From: Bacteroidota bacterium
Lineage (GTDB): Bacteria; Bacteroidota; Bacteroidia; Flavobacteriales; Flavobacteriaceae
NCBI GenBank assembly: GCA_024278565.1
Contig: JAJRSY010000107.1
Location: 1 to 38,916 of the forward strand
DNA: 38,916 nt
Direction of reading: 5' to 3'
Below, piece by piece: positions 31,881 through 38,916 of this stretch. Position numbers and translations under genes: made by a program. Position 1 is the first letter of the stretch, and each line of letters begins with the position of its first letter. The notes beneath the pieces are model-generated. The model did no database searches. It saw only the letters and a program-made list of their open reading frames with translations, and was not told where the DNA came from.

Positions 31881-34238
31881 CTATTGTATTTCATTGTTAA
31901 GTAAATGTTCTAATGCGATCAGGTCTTGAACCAGAACCTGTCGTGCCTTACTGCCTTCAAAGGGGCCAACGATGCCAGCTGCCTCCAATTGGTCGACAAT
32001 TCTTCCTGCTCGGTTATACCCTAACTTTAATTTGCGTTGTATCAATGAGGCCGAACCCTGTTGGGCGATTACAATAACTTCCGCAGCATCACGGAAAAGT
32101 GCATCCCTATCCGAAACATTATTATCAATAGCTGTGCCAGAATCCTCACCTACATACTCCGGTAGCAGATAGGCCTCTGGGTAGGCTCTTTGCGATCCGA
32201 TGAAATCAGTTATCCTCTCAACCTCGGGGGTGTCTGCAAATGCACATTGAATGCGGGTTACCTCATTCCCCTGTGTATAAAGCATATCACCACGCCCGAT
32301 CAATTGATCCGCACCCTGGGCATCTAAAATGGTTCTTGAATCTATTTTTGAAGTGACCCGAAAAGCGATACGTGCCGGAAAGTTTGCCTTGATGATCCCC
32401 GTGATCACATTTACCGATGGGCGCTGCGTTGCAACGATCAAATGTATACCGATCGCTCTTGCCAATTGTGCCAAGCGCGCAATTGGGGTTTCTACCTCTT
32501 TACCGGCGGTCATGATCAGGTCGGCAAATTCATCAATGACCAAAACGATATACGGTAAAAACATATGGCCATCGTTCGGGTTGAGCTTGCGCGCCTTGAA
32601 TTTTACATTGTACTCTTTGATATTGCGGACGAAGGCGGTCTTCAATAATTCATAGCGATTGTCCATCTCAATACATAATGAATTCAATGTATGTATTACC
32701 TTGGTGTTGTCGGTTATGATTGCATCTTCAGAGTCGGGTAATTTCGCCAAAAAGTGACGTTCGATTTTATTAAAAAGTGTCAGTTCGACCTTTTTTGGAT
32801 CGATAAGTACAAATTTCACTTCAGCGGGATGCTTCTTGTACAATAAAGAGGTCAGCACTGCATTGAGACCAACTGATTTACCTTGCCCCGTGGCTCCTGC
32901 CATAAGTAGGTGGGGCATTTTTGCAAGATCAACCACAAAGGTTTCATTACTGATGGTCTTGCCAAAGGCGATTGGCAAAGCCATTTCGGCCTTTTGAAAC
33001 TTGGTTGATGCGATTACCGAACGCATAGAGACAATGGTGGCATTTTTATTGGGGACTTCAATACCTATGGTTCCCTTGCCGGGAATAGGTGCAATGATCC
33101 GAATGCCCAATGCAGCGAGCGATAGGGCGATATCATCTTCTAAGTTCTTTATTTTTGAAATGCGTACCCCCGCCTCGGGTACTATTTCATAAAGCGTAAC
33201 GGTCGGCCCTATGGTCGCTTTGACCTGAGAGATGCCGATTTTATAGTTTTTAAGCGTACTTACGATCTTGTTTTTGTTCAGCTCAAGTTCTTTTTGATTT
33301 ATAGTAATGCCACTGGTATCTCCATGGGAATCCAACAAGTCAATGGAAGGGAATTTATAGTTGCCCAATTCCAATGTAGGGTCAAATTCCCCAAAATCGT
33401 CAACAAGCCTATCTGCAAGATTGTCTTTTTCTTCTTTTTCCTCAATGATCTTCTCGACCTGCATGGTCAGCCCTTCCCCCTCCTTTGCCCCAGTATTTTC
33501 TAGAACCGGTTCGTCGACGACCAGAGGTGGAATATCTTCTTTATGGGTATAAGTGTCAATAACTTCTTGGGGTCCATCATCAATATCGAGCTGTACGGTG
33601 TTGTTTTCTAAATCAGAGCTGGCATTCCCTTTGGATTTAGGTTTTAAGGAGCCCGATTTTTCCTTAAAATAGTTGCCTATGCCCTCAGGAGAGAATTTGA
33701 ACAAGCGTACCAGAATAAAAACCAACCCGAACAACAGCAACAGCAAAACGCCTATTTTGCCAATATAGTCTTGTAGAAAATCGTTCATTTCATACCCGAC
33801 CATACCACCTAAAAGAGGTTGTTCGTAGGCGAAGAAGCCAAGGGCAATTGATAGCCAGATGGTAAAGACCAGTACCCAGATCCATTTTTTGAGCATTCCC
33901 TTTTGACCGAACCCAAGAAACATATAAAGTCCGGTCAGGCATAGTAAGATTGGTAGTGCTATTGAAGCGATCCCGAAACCTTTGTAAATAAAAAAATGGC
34001 TTACCGTCGCACCAAATTTGTTGAGGAGGTTTTTGGCCTGTTCATTTCTATCTTGAAATTCGGTGAGTAGGCTCTGGTCGTCTTGCCAGTTGAAATAAAA
34101 TGACACGAATGAAAAGAACAGCGCAATGCTGAAAAGCGCCAACAGGCTTCCCAGTATGATTTTATTTTGCTTTGATAATTTAAAAGACCTGCCTTTTTTT
34201 GCCTTTTGGGGCTTTTTCTTTTTTATCTTTTTTGCCAT
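31881..34238 (-). CDS. ftsK: DNA translocase FtsK
   Basis: The 785-aa septal DNA pump coordinates chromosome dimer resolution with division. The N-terminus is lysine-rich, then four or five membrane helices (about 28-48, 88-110, 120-138 and 162-180), then an acidic linker to about 290. The motor has Walker A GATGQGKS at 448-455 and Walker B YIVLVIDEFADLIM, followed by ATQRPSVNVITG. A C-terminal winged-helix gamma domain (LFRDAAEVIVIAQQGSASL, then RAGRIVDQLEAAGIVGP) reads orienting DNA sequences. ATG 34238 (MAKKIKKKK) is preferred over the TTG two codons upstream. Confidence 0.96.
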   Translation of the reverse strand: MAKKIKKKKPQKAKKGRSFKLSKQNKIILGSLLALFSIALFFSFVSFYFNWQDDQSLLTEFQDRNEQAKNLLNKFGATVSHFFIYKGFGIASIALPILLCLTGLYMFLGFGQKGMLKKWIWVLVFTIWLSIALGFFAYEQPLLGGMVGYEMNDFLQDYIGKIGVLLLLLFGLVFILVRLFKFSPEGIGNYFKEKSGSLKPKSKGNASSDLENNTVQLDIDDGPQEVIDTYTHKEDIPPLVVDEPVLENTGAKEGEGLTMQVEKIIEEKEEKDNLADRLVDDFGEFDPTLELGNYKFPSIDLLDSHGDTSGITINQKELELNKNKIVSTLKNYKIGISQVKATIGPTVTLYEIVPEAGVRISKIKNLEDDIALSLAALGIRIIAPIPGKGTIGIEVPNKNATIVSMRSVIASTKFQKAEMALPIAFGKTISNETFVVDLAKMPHLLMAGATGQGKSVGLNAVLTSLLYKKHPAEVKFVLIDPKKVELTLFNKIERHFLAKLPDSEDAIITDNTKVIHTLNSLCIEMDNRYELLKTAFVRNIKEYNVKFKARKLNPNDGHMFLPYIVLVIDEFADLIMTAGKEVETPIARLAQLARAIGIHLIVATQRPSVNVITGIIKANFPARIAFRVTSKIDSRTILDAQGADQLIGRGDMLYTQGNEVTRIQCAFADTPEVERITDFIGSQRAYPEAYLLPEYVGEDSGTAIDNNVSDRDALFRDAAEVIVIAQQGSASLIQRKLKLGYNRAGRIVDQLEAAGIVGPFEGSKARQVLVQDLIALEHLLNNEIQ

Positions 34239-34315
34239 CAACAACTCTATTCTGGGGGTAAAAATACAAATTTAAACGAGTTCAGTTACTATTGTGGGTG
34301 TTTGCATTTTTTGAT

Positions 34316-34681
34316 TCAGAAAATCTTTGGCAGATAAATGATGCACCCGATAATGGTGGCGGCTATGGAGACCAGCATAACCGCACCTGCCGAGATGTCT
34401 TTTATAAAACCGATCTTGGTATCGAATTCCGGCTGCACATAATCGGCTGTTTTTTCAATAGCGGTGTTCAGGCCTTCCACGCCTAAGATCATGGCAATGG
34501 TTAGAATCTGCAATACCCATTCGGTGTTGGAAATTTCAAAATAGAACCCTGCAGCGGTCATTATAATAGCTATAAATACTTGAATTTTGATACTGGCTTC
34601 CGTGCGTATCAAAAGAAAGGCCCCACGCAATGCAAAGCCCACACTTTTTACCCTGTTTTTGAGAAAAGATTCTTTAGGCAT
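34316..34681 (-). CDS. dgkA: Diacylglycerol kinase (DgkA-like)
   Basis: The 121-aa integral membrane kinase phosphorylates diacylglycerol or undecaprenol. It has the small DgkA plan with three hydrophobic helices and the signature EGLNTAIEKTADYV, preceded by FALRGAFLLIRTEASIKIQ. Gram-positive-type enzymes of this group use undecaprenol, and which lipid is used here is not known. Its start overlaps the end of tpx by 8 nt. Confidence 0.92.
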   Translation of the reverse strand: MPKESFLKNRVKSVGFALRGAFLLIRTEASIKIQVFIAIIMTAAGFYFEISNTEWVLQILTIAMILGVEGLNTAIEKTADYVQPEFDTKIGFIKDISAGAVMLVSIAATIIGCIIYLPKIF

Positions 34682-35180
34682 TTACTATGGCTTCCAGTGC
34701 TGCTTTGTAATTGGGTTCATCAACAATTTCACCGACCTGTTCAGTATAAAGTACGTTTCCGTTTTCATTTAGGACTACTACTGCCCTAGAGTGGAGTGGT
34801 TGCAGCGGCCCATCTGTGAATTCAACTTGGTACGATTTTCCGAAATTACCATCTCTGAAATCTGAGAGCATTTCAACATTTTCAATACCTTCAGCACTAC
34901 AAAATCGAGCCTGCGCAAAGGGCAGGTCTTTTGAAATGCAAAGTACTACGGTGTTGTTCAAGCCTGAAGCCTCTTTGTTGAACTCACGAACAGACTGGGC
35001 ACAAGTGCCCGTATCAATGCTTGGGAATATGTTGAGCACCACCTTCTTGCCCTTATAATCTACCAGAGTGGTTATCGACAGGTCATTTTTTGTCAATTGA
35101 AAATCAGGAGCACTATTACCCGATGTAGGTAAGCTTCCCAGAGTGTGTATCGTATTTCCTTTTAGTGTTACCGTAGCCAT
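34674..35180 (-). CDS. tpx: Thiol peroxidase (Tpx)
   Basis: The 168-aa atypical 2-Cys peroxiredoxin detoxifies hydroperoxides with thioredoxin. The peroxidatic Cys60 lies in PSIDTGTCAQSVREF and the resolving Cys94 in FAQARFCSAEG, the Tpx spacing. The overall length and the start MATVTLKGN match the family. It is the first gene of the tpx-dgkA-ftsK-lolA block. Confidence 0.96.
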   Translation of the reverse strand: MATVTLKGNTIHTLGSLPTSGNSAPDFQLTKNDLSITTLVDYKGKKVVLNIFPSIDTGTCAQSVREFNKEASGLNNTVVLCISKDLPFAQARFCSAEGIENVEMLSDFRDGNFGKSYQVEFTDGPLQPLHSRAVVVLNENGNVLYTEQVGEIVDEPNYKAALEAIVNA

Positions 35181-35358
35181 AGTCTTGATTTTTGGATTTG
35201 ACGTGAAGTTAAAAAATTATTGGCTGATATTTTGGGTTCTCAACAAAAAGTTGGGACGATCATATTAAAAAAATCGTAACTAATCAGCATCAAGTTTTAG
35301 AACCGACCTCTTGAGTACCGGAACGAAAATCTAAACGCAAGGAGCGCAAGGAAAAACT

Positions 35359-35411
35359 GCAAGGTTCGCAAAGTATTTAAAACCAATATAATATGACTTT
35401 GCGAACCTTGC
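35359..35411. repeat. 16-bp inverted repeat (GCAAGGTTCGCAAAGT)
   Basis: Arms at 35359-35374 and 35396-35411 are perfect complements around a 21-nt AT-rich loop. Additional partial copies of the arm motif lie on both sides. Confidence 0.85.
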
Positions 35412-35418
35412 GTAAATC

Positions 35419-35438
35419 CCTGCCTGCCGGCAGGCAGG
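35419..35438. repeat. Perfect 20-bp GC-rich palindrome
   Basis: CCTGCCTGCCGGCAGGCAGG is its own reverse complement and is the cleanest member of the dispersed palindrome family in this window. Confidence 0.9.
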
Positions 35439-35541
35439 TTGGCGAACTTTGCGTTTAAAATCAACGGCATGTTGATTTTCAATATTTTAACTCTCCTCCC
35501 AATACTGATAAGTTACTAAAAATTGAAAACTGCAATACCGC

Positions 35542-35799
35542 TTAGGTGTCTATTGAACCTACAACCCGTTTCATAAATACATTCAATGCTTCTTTTTGTG
35601 ACGCACCTTCTTTAATTGATTTGTGTACTTCCAAAGCACCGTACATATTTGAGATCAGTTCTCCTATAACATCAATTTCCCCGTCTTTAAGAGAGGAAAC
35701 CTCTGTAAGTGCCTCTAGGGTTTCAATGGTCTCGATCACAAAATCTTCATCGTTCTCTTGAATGAAATTCGCAAGGTGCTTAATTACTGGTAGCTTCAT
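35542..35799 (-). CDS. Small conserved Flavobacteriaceae protein (DUF6952-like)
   Basis: The 85-aa soluble protein has the sequence pattern VIKHLANFI, then DGEIDVIGELISNMYGALEVHK and KEALNVFMKRVVGSID. From memory it matches the small family named DUF6952. The function is unknown. Its start lies inside the thioredoxin-like gene (20-nt overlap), so the two are translationally coupled and probably act in the same redox process as the upstream peroxiredoxin. Confidence 0.82.
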   Translation of the reverse strand: MKLPVIKHLANFIQENDEDFVIETIETLEALTEVSSLKDGEIDVIGELISNMYGALEVHKSIKEGASQKEALNVFMKRVVGSIDT

Positions 35800-36094
35800 G
35801 GATCAGCTCTTTTAAAACATCATATTTGTTGGTCTGTACTTGATTTTTCAACTCCCCATTGCCAAAAAACGCAAACGTGGGCAGGTTGTCGACCTTTGCC
35901 AATTTTCTGGATTCAGGAAACTTCTCTGCATCTACCAAAACAAAAAGCATATCCTCGTTTTCGCTTGATTCTTTTTTGAATTTCGGCTTCATAATGCGAC
36001 AGTTGCCACACCATGATGCTGAATACTGAACGATCACATCCTTGTTCTCTAAAATGATCTCGTGTAAATTATCTTGTTCCAATTCTAAGAGCAT
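35780..36094 (-). CDS. Thioredoxin-family protein
   Basis: The 104-aa protein has a thioredoxin fold with active site WCGNC (C29 and C32) in IVQYSASWCGNCRIMKPKF and the usual DNLPTFAFFGNGE segment, where the family's cis-proline is the P of LPT. It is cytoplasmic. With a peroxiredoxin gene upstream it is a good candidate for the reductant of that enzyme. The 115-bp gap to the peroxiredoxin gene has no clear terminator. Confidence 0.9.
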   Translation of the reverse strand: MLLELEQDNLHEIILENKDVIVQYSASWCGNCRIMKPKFKKESSENEDMLFVLVDAEKFPESRKLAKVDNLPTFAFFGNGELKNQVQTNKYDVLKELIHEATSN

Positions 36095-36209
36095 AATCTA
36101 TAATTTTGTTGTTCGTTGATCGCCAACTGTGCACTGTTTCTCGTTGCTCGTTGATGGTCTCCCGTTTATTTGTAGATTCCCATAACCCATTGTCAACTGT
36201 ACATTGTTT

Positions 36210-36848
36210 TCAATGTGAAGCTAAATAATCAGCTACACCAGATCTATCGGCGGTCATGGCATCTTTACCGTCTTCCCAATTTGCAGGGCAAACCTCGCCT
36301 TTTTCCTGTACATGGGCCAATGCATCGATCAGGCGTAAAAATTCCTGTACATTTCTGCCCAAGGGCATATTGTTTATTCCCTCGTGCTGTACGGTACCTT
36401 CCTCATCGATTAAATAAGTTGCTCTGTAGGTTACGTTATCGCCTTCAAGCTGTAAGCTGTCAGTACCTTCATCATAAGTTTCAGAGGTGATATCCAATAT
36501 GCCAAGAACTTTAGACAGGTTTCTGTTGCTGTCCGCTAACAAAGGGTAGGTGACGCCTTCAATTCCTCCATTATCCTTAGCTGTGCTCAACCAGGCGAAA
36601 TGTACTTCGGGCGTATCACAAGAAGCACCGATAATGATGGTGTTTCTTTTTTCGAATTCAGCCATTGCTTCTTGAAAAGCATGTAGCTCGGTCGGGCAAA
36701 CGAAGGTAAAATCTTTTGGGTACCAGAACAGCAATACTTTTTTCTTGTTCTTCACTGCTTCGTCCAAGACGTTTACTTTAAAAGTATCGCCCATTTCGTT
36801 CATTGCGTCTACGCTGATGTTGGGGAATTTTTTTCCTACGAATGCCAT
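36210..36848 (-). CDS. Typical 2-Cys peroxiredoxin (AhpC/Prx1-like)
   Basis: The 212-aa peroxidase has peroxidatic Cys51 in YPKDFTFVCPTELHAF and resolving Cys187 in GEVCPANW. The C-terminal tail after the resolving cysteine is short, consistent with a bacterial robust type, though the GG...YF signature was not checked in detail. It reduces hydrogen peroxide and organic peroxides, with thioredoxin or AhpF-like donors. It has a consensus promoter, with a perfect inverted repeat in the leader, suggesting regulation. Confidence 0.94.
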   Translation of the reverse strand: MAFVGKKFPNISVDAMNEMGDTFKVNVLDEAVKNKKKVLLFWYPKDFTFVCPTELHAFQEAMAEFEKRNTIIIGASCDTPEVHFAWLSTAKDNGGIEGVTYPLLADSNRNLSKVLGILDITSETYDEGTDSLQLEGDNVTYRATYLIDEEGTVQHEGINNMPLGRNVQEFLRLIDALAHVQEKGEVCPANWEDGKDAMTADRSGVADYLASH

Positions 36849-36882
36849 TTGATTTTTTTTTTTAAGGATTATTAATATTCAA

Positions 36883-36903
36883 TTCTTCCCATTATGGGAA
36901 GAA
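36883..36903 (-). promoter_or_regulatory. Operator-like perfect dyad in the peroxiredoxin leader
   Basis: TTCTTCCCAT (36883-36892) and its perfect complement (36894-36903) are separated by one base. The dyad begins 5 nt downstream of the -7 element, so it covers the expected transcription start. It could be an operator or a 5' mRNA hairpin; no T-run follows. Confidence 0.65.
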
Positions 36904-36908
36904 AAGTA

Positions 36909-36939
36909 CAAATTTAGTTAGCAAAGGGAGAAGTTCAAA
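36909..36939 (-). promoter_or_regulatory. Consensus promoter of the peroxiredoxin gene
   Basis: On the minus strand TTTG (36939-36936) is followed after 19 nt by TAAATTTG (36916-36909), a full match to the Bacteroidetes TTTG-N19-TAnnTTTG promoter. The leader to ATG 36848 is about 55 nt. Confidence 0.8.
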
Positions 36940-36991
36940 AGTAGAATCAATTTTTTTTTTTATTCTCAAATAGAATTTGCTTATAACCGGT

Positions 36992-38473
36992 CTATTTTGA
37001 GGTGAGTTGTCGAATCTTAATATTCAAGGCTGCGAACAACAACGTCATAAACGGACTTAGCCAATTGAAGATGGCGTAGATGAAATATTCTGCCACACTT
37101 ACCCCTAAAACACCGCTATGGTACGCGCCGCAGGTATTCCAAGGTATCAATACCGATGTTACGGTACCTGAATCTTCTAGGGTCCTACTTAGGTTTTCAG
37201 GTGCCAGACCCCTGTCTTTATATGCTTTAGAGAACATTTTACCTGGTACGACTATGGCCAAATACTGATCGGAGGCGGTCACGTTCAATGCCAAGCAACT
37301 GGTCACCGTACTTGCAAAAAGCCCAAAAGTGGTTTTTGCCATACGCAGCAGCGATTTTGTGATACGGGCAAGTGCTCCGATACCGTCCATGATTCCACCA
37401 AAGACCATGGCGCAGATGATCAACCAGATGGTGCCCAGCATTCCGGTCATTCCACCTGATGAAAACAGATCGTTAAGGGTTTGATTGTCTGTGGCTATCG
37501 AGGTGGCCACCGTTATGGCGTTCAGCACCCCTTTATAGCCGGTAACAAAATTCAAACCTTCACCGCCCCCGATAGTGGCTACGATTTCCGGTTGAAAGAT
37601 CAAGGCGAACACACCGCCCAAAAGAGTACCTATCAACAATGCCAATAAGGGTGGTGCTTTCTTTACTATTAAGAAAATGACCACAATAGGCACCAAGAAC
37701 AGCCAACCGGAAATGTTGAAACTCTGGTCTATTGATGCTAAAATAGATGCCGTATCGGCCGTTCCGCTTGTGTCAATGGTAAAGCCCAGAACGATAAAGA
37801 CCAACAGCGTGACTGTAATGGTCGGTATGGTGGTAATGGTCATGTATTTGATATGGGTGAAAAGTTCACCGCCTGCCATGGCCGGTGCAAGGTTGGTAGT
37901 GTCGCTCAGAGGAGAGAGTTTGTCCCCGAAATAAGCACCCGATAAAACTGCACCGGCGGTCATGCCCAAAGAAATGCCCAAAGCTTCACCAATACCTATC
38001 AAAGCGATGCCGACGGTGGCAGAGGTTGTCCAAGAACTACCTGTGGCAATTGATATTATGGCACATATAACTACACAGGCAGCTAGAAAGATGGTGGGGT
38101 TGAGTACTTGTAACCCAAAATAAATCATTGACGGAATAATACCACTGATCAGCCAAGTGCCAGACAAAGCACCAACCATGAGAAGTATCAATAAGGACCC
38201 CGTGGTCGATTTTACATTTTCGGCCACCTCGGCCATCATTTGCTTGTACGATACCTTGTTGAAGAACCCAACAACGGCAGCGACCGCCCCGCCCAATAAC
38301 AGTATAAACTGATTGGATCCACTTAGCGCATCATCGCCAAAAACAAACACATTATAGGCCAGCATGCCTACTAAAATGACTACTGGCAGCAGTGCCTCCC
38401 AAATGCCCAATTCCTTATTTTCCACAATGTTCTCGTCTTTTGGGTCGTTGTGGTCTAGGTCTTGGCTTTGCAT
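36992..38473 (-). CDS. nhaC: Na+/H+ antiporter NhaC family
   Basis: The 493-aa polytopic inner-membrane protein has about eleven to thirteen hydrophobic segments. NhaC-family landmarks include ATGSSWTTSATVGIALIGIGEALG, SGAYFGDKLSPLSDTTNLAPA and the C-terminal LEDSGTVTSVLIPWNTCGAY. The protein exchanges cytoplasmic sodium for protons, or an organic substrate in some relatives. The soluble N-terminus is acidic (LDHNDPKDENIVENKE). It is monocistronic; a CGTAATATTACG palindrome lies upstream at 38493-38504. Confidence 0.93.
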   Translation of the reverse strand: MQSQDLDHNDPKDENIVENKELGIWEALLPVVILVGMLAYNVFVFGDDALSGSNQFILLLGGAVAAVVGFFNKVSYKQMMAEVAENVKSTTGSLLILLMVGALSGTWLISGIIPSMIYFGLQVLNPTIFLAACVVICAIISIATGSSWTTSATVGIALIGIGEALGISLGMTAGAVLSGAYFGDKLSPLSDTTNLAPAMAGGELFTHIKYMTITTIPTITVTLLVFIVLGFTIDTSGTADTASILASIDQSFNISGWLFLVPIVVIFLIVKKAPPLLALLIGTLLGGVFALIFQPEIVATIGGGEGLNFVTGYKGVLNAITVATSIATDNQTLNDLFSSGGMTGMLGTIWLIICAMVFGGIMDGIGALARITKSLLRMAKTTFGLFASTVTSCLALNVTASDQYLAIVVPGKMFSKAYKDRGLAPENLSRTLEDSGTVTSVLIPWNTCGAYHSGVLGVSVAEYFIYAIFNWLSPFMTLLFAALNIKIRQLTSK

Positions 38474-38553
38474 TTGGTGTTTTTTGTTATCCCGTAATAT
38501 TACGATTTTGCCAACTGCTGTGCAACCCCCTTTATCTCTAAACCAAATAGTTG

Positions 38554-38760
38554 TTATTTGCCAAGTATTTTCAATTCACCCATGCAGTTTTTCATGGTTT
38601 TATAAGTTCTTCGGATGTCATTATCAAGCCCGATCGAAAAACGTATTAATCCATCACTGAGCCCCATTTCCTTTTGTTCTTCCAGCGGAATTTCAGAAGA
38701 GGTTGATGTGCCGGGGGCACTGAAGTCGAATGTTACTATCATATCCAGTTGACCTAGGGC
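38554..38760 (-). pseudogene. 3' remnant of a Cys/Met-metabolism PLP-dependent enzyme
   Basis: The last 68 codons of this frame read like the C-terminus of trans-sulfuration enzymes (methionine gamma-lyase or cystathionine gamma-synthase group): the end has SSEIPLEEQKEMGLSDGLIRFSIGL, where GLSDGLIRFSIGL is the family's closing motif. The rest of the enzyme, including the PLP lysine, is missing. Upstream the frame runs into sequence adjoining a transposase 3' end, so the gene appears truncated by an insertion or deletion. The nominal ATG at 38808 lies within the transposase sequence. Confidence 0.75.
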
Positions 38761-38777
38761 GTGATACAAAATAACAT

Positions 38778-38916
38778 TTACAGTTTTGGTTTGATTGTGT
38801 AGTTCCATTCTCCATGAAATTCATTTCTAATAATATTTATTTCCCCCAACTCTTTATCAGATATCTTAATTCCTTTTTCATAAACTGTTTCATCTATTTT
38901 AGTCTTTATTTTTAAC
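38778..38916 (-). mobile_element. 3' end of a transposase gene (ISAzo13-like), cut by the window edge
   Basis: The minus strand from 38915 encodes 45 residues ending in a stop at 38780-38778. The segment KGIKISDKELGEINIIRNE followed by FHGEWNYTIKP resembles the C-terminus of ISAzo13-family DDE transposases (HGEWNYTI is the part I recognise). It abuts the truncated PLP-enzyme remnant. The rest, including the terminal repeat, lies outside the window or was not identifiable. Confidence 0.6.

Larger units (their letters stand above)
35181..35541. other. Intergenic region with composite palindromes
   Basis: No real gene is seen; a 61-codon minus-strand frame at 35297-35482 is an artefact of the repeats. 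GCAAGGTTCGCAAAGT (35359-35374) and its perfect complement (35396-35411) form a 16-bp stem. Flanking CGCAAGG and AACGCAAG segments have partners to the right. A perfect 20-bp palindrome lies at 35419-35438. Confidence 0.7.

Noticed and set aside
35297-35482. 61-codon minus-strand frame
   Set aside because: It is a translation of the intergenic palindromes (LPAGRQG is the shadow of the GC-rich repeat).
36095-36209. Short repeated CAACTGTnCAnTGTTT segments between peroxiredoxin and thioredoxin genes
   Set aside because: Only two imperfect copies, with no clear dyad or terminator, so I could not support a feature.

Overview
The window looks like a chromosomal segment of a marine-type Flavobacteriaceae bacterium (Bacteroidetes). 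Signs are the AT-rich sequence, the near absence of Shine-Dalgarno sites, repeated matches to the Bacteroidetes -7 promoter element TAnnTTTG, family-typical proteins, and a conserved-looking block tpx-dgkA-ftsK-lolA-lptF/G-ribB. The genus is not resolved. Most of it is ordinary housekeeping DNA with a few accessory patches; there is no prophage, CRISPR array or rRNA.

Layout. 1-749: non-coding patch of interlocking inverted repeats. 750-3530 (-): uvrA. 4048-6071 (+): two tandem copies of one cassette, each an ECF-type sigma factor, a 47-residue micro-ORF and a hairpin terminator. 6085-10285: nth (-), bcp (+), a conserved protein of unknown function (-), a PhnP-like metallohydrolase (+) and a small membrane-anchored protein (+). 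10491-18548 (+): membrane LytTR regulator, a TolC/membrane-fusion/RND efflux operon, a small secreted protein and a DUF418-like membrane protein. 18662-20059 (-): esterase and two DUF4870-like membrane proteins, one broken by a frameshift. 20110-24375 (-): dihydroorotase-like protein lacking its metal-binding histidines, translationally coupled to a BatA/vWA membrane protein, then a glycosyltransferase. 24497: tRNA-Ser(UGA) whose 3' end is duplicated downstream. 24777-28478: FKBP lipoprotein, TauE/SafE transporter, nitroreductase, and a DegT aminotransferase preceded by an 8-bp tandem repeat. 28472-35180 (-): ribB with a degenerate RibA domain, LptF/G permease, lolA, ftsK, dgkA, tpx. 35542-36848 (-): 2-Cys peroxiredoxin, thioredoxin-like protein and a small conserved protein. 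36992-38473 (-): NhaC antiporter. 38554-38916 (-): 3' remnant of a Cys/Met-metabolism PLP enzyme abutting the 3' end of a transposase that runs off the window.

The best candidate for an under-described system is the duplicated sigma factor/micro-ORF cassette at 4.0-6.1 kb. The two 47-aa products have stayed similar while their codons diverged, and no recognisable anti-sigma gene is nearby. Other points of interest are proteins that have lost canonical catalytic or metal residues (the cysteine-free Nth, the dihydroorotase-like protein, the RibA half of RibB), a promoter with a perfect operator-like dyad in front of the peroxiredoxin gene, and the tRNA-Ser 3'-end duplication.
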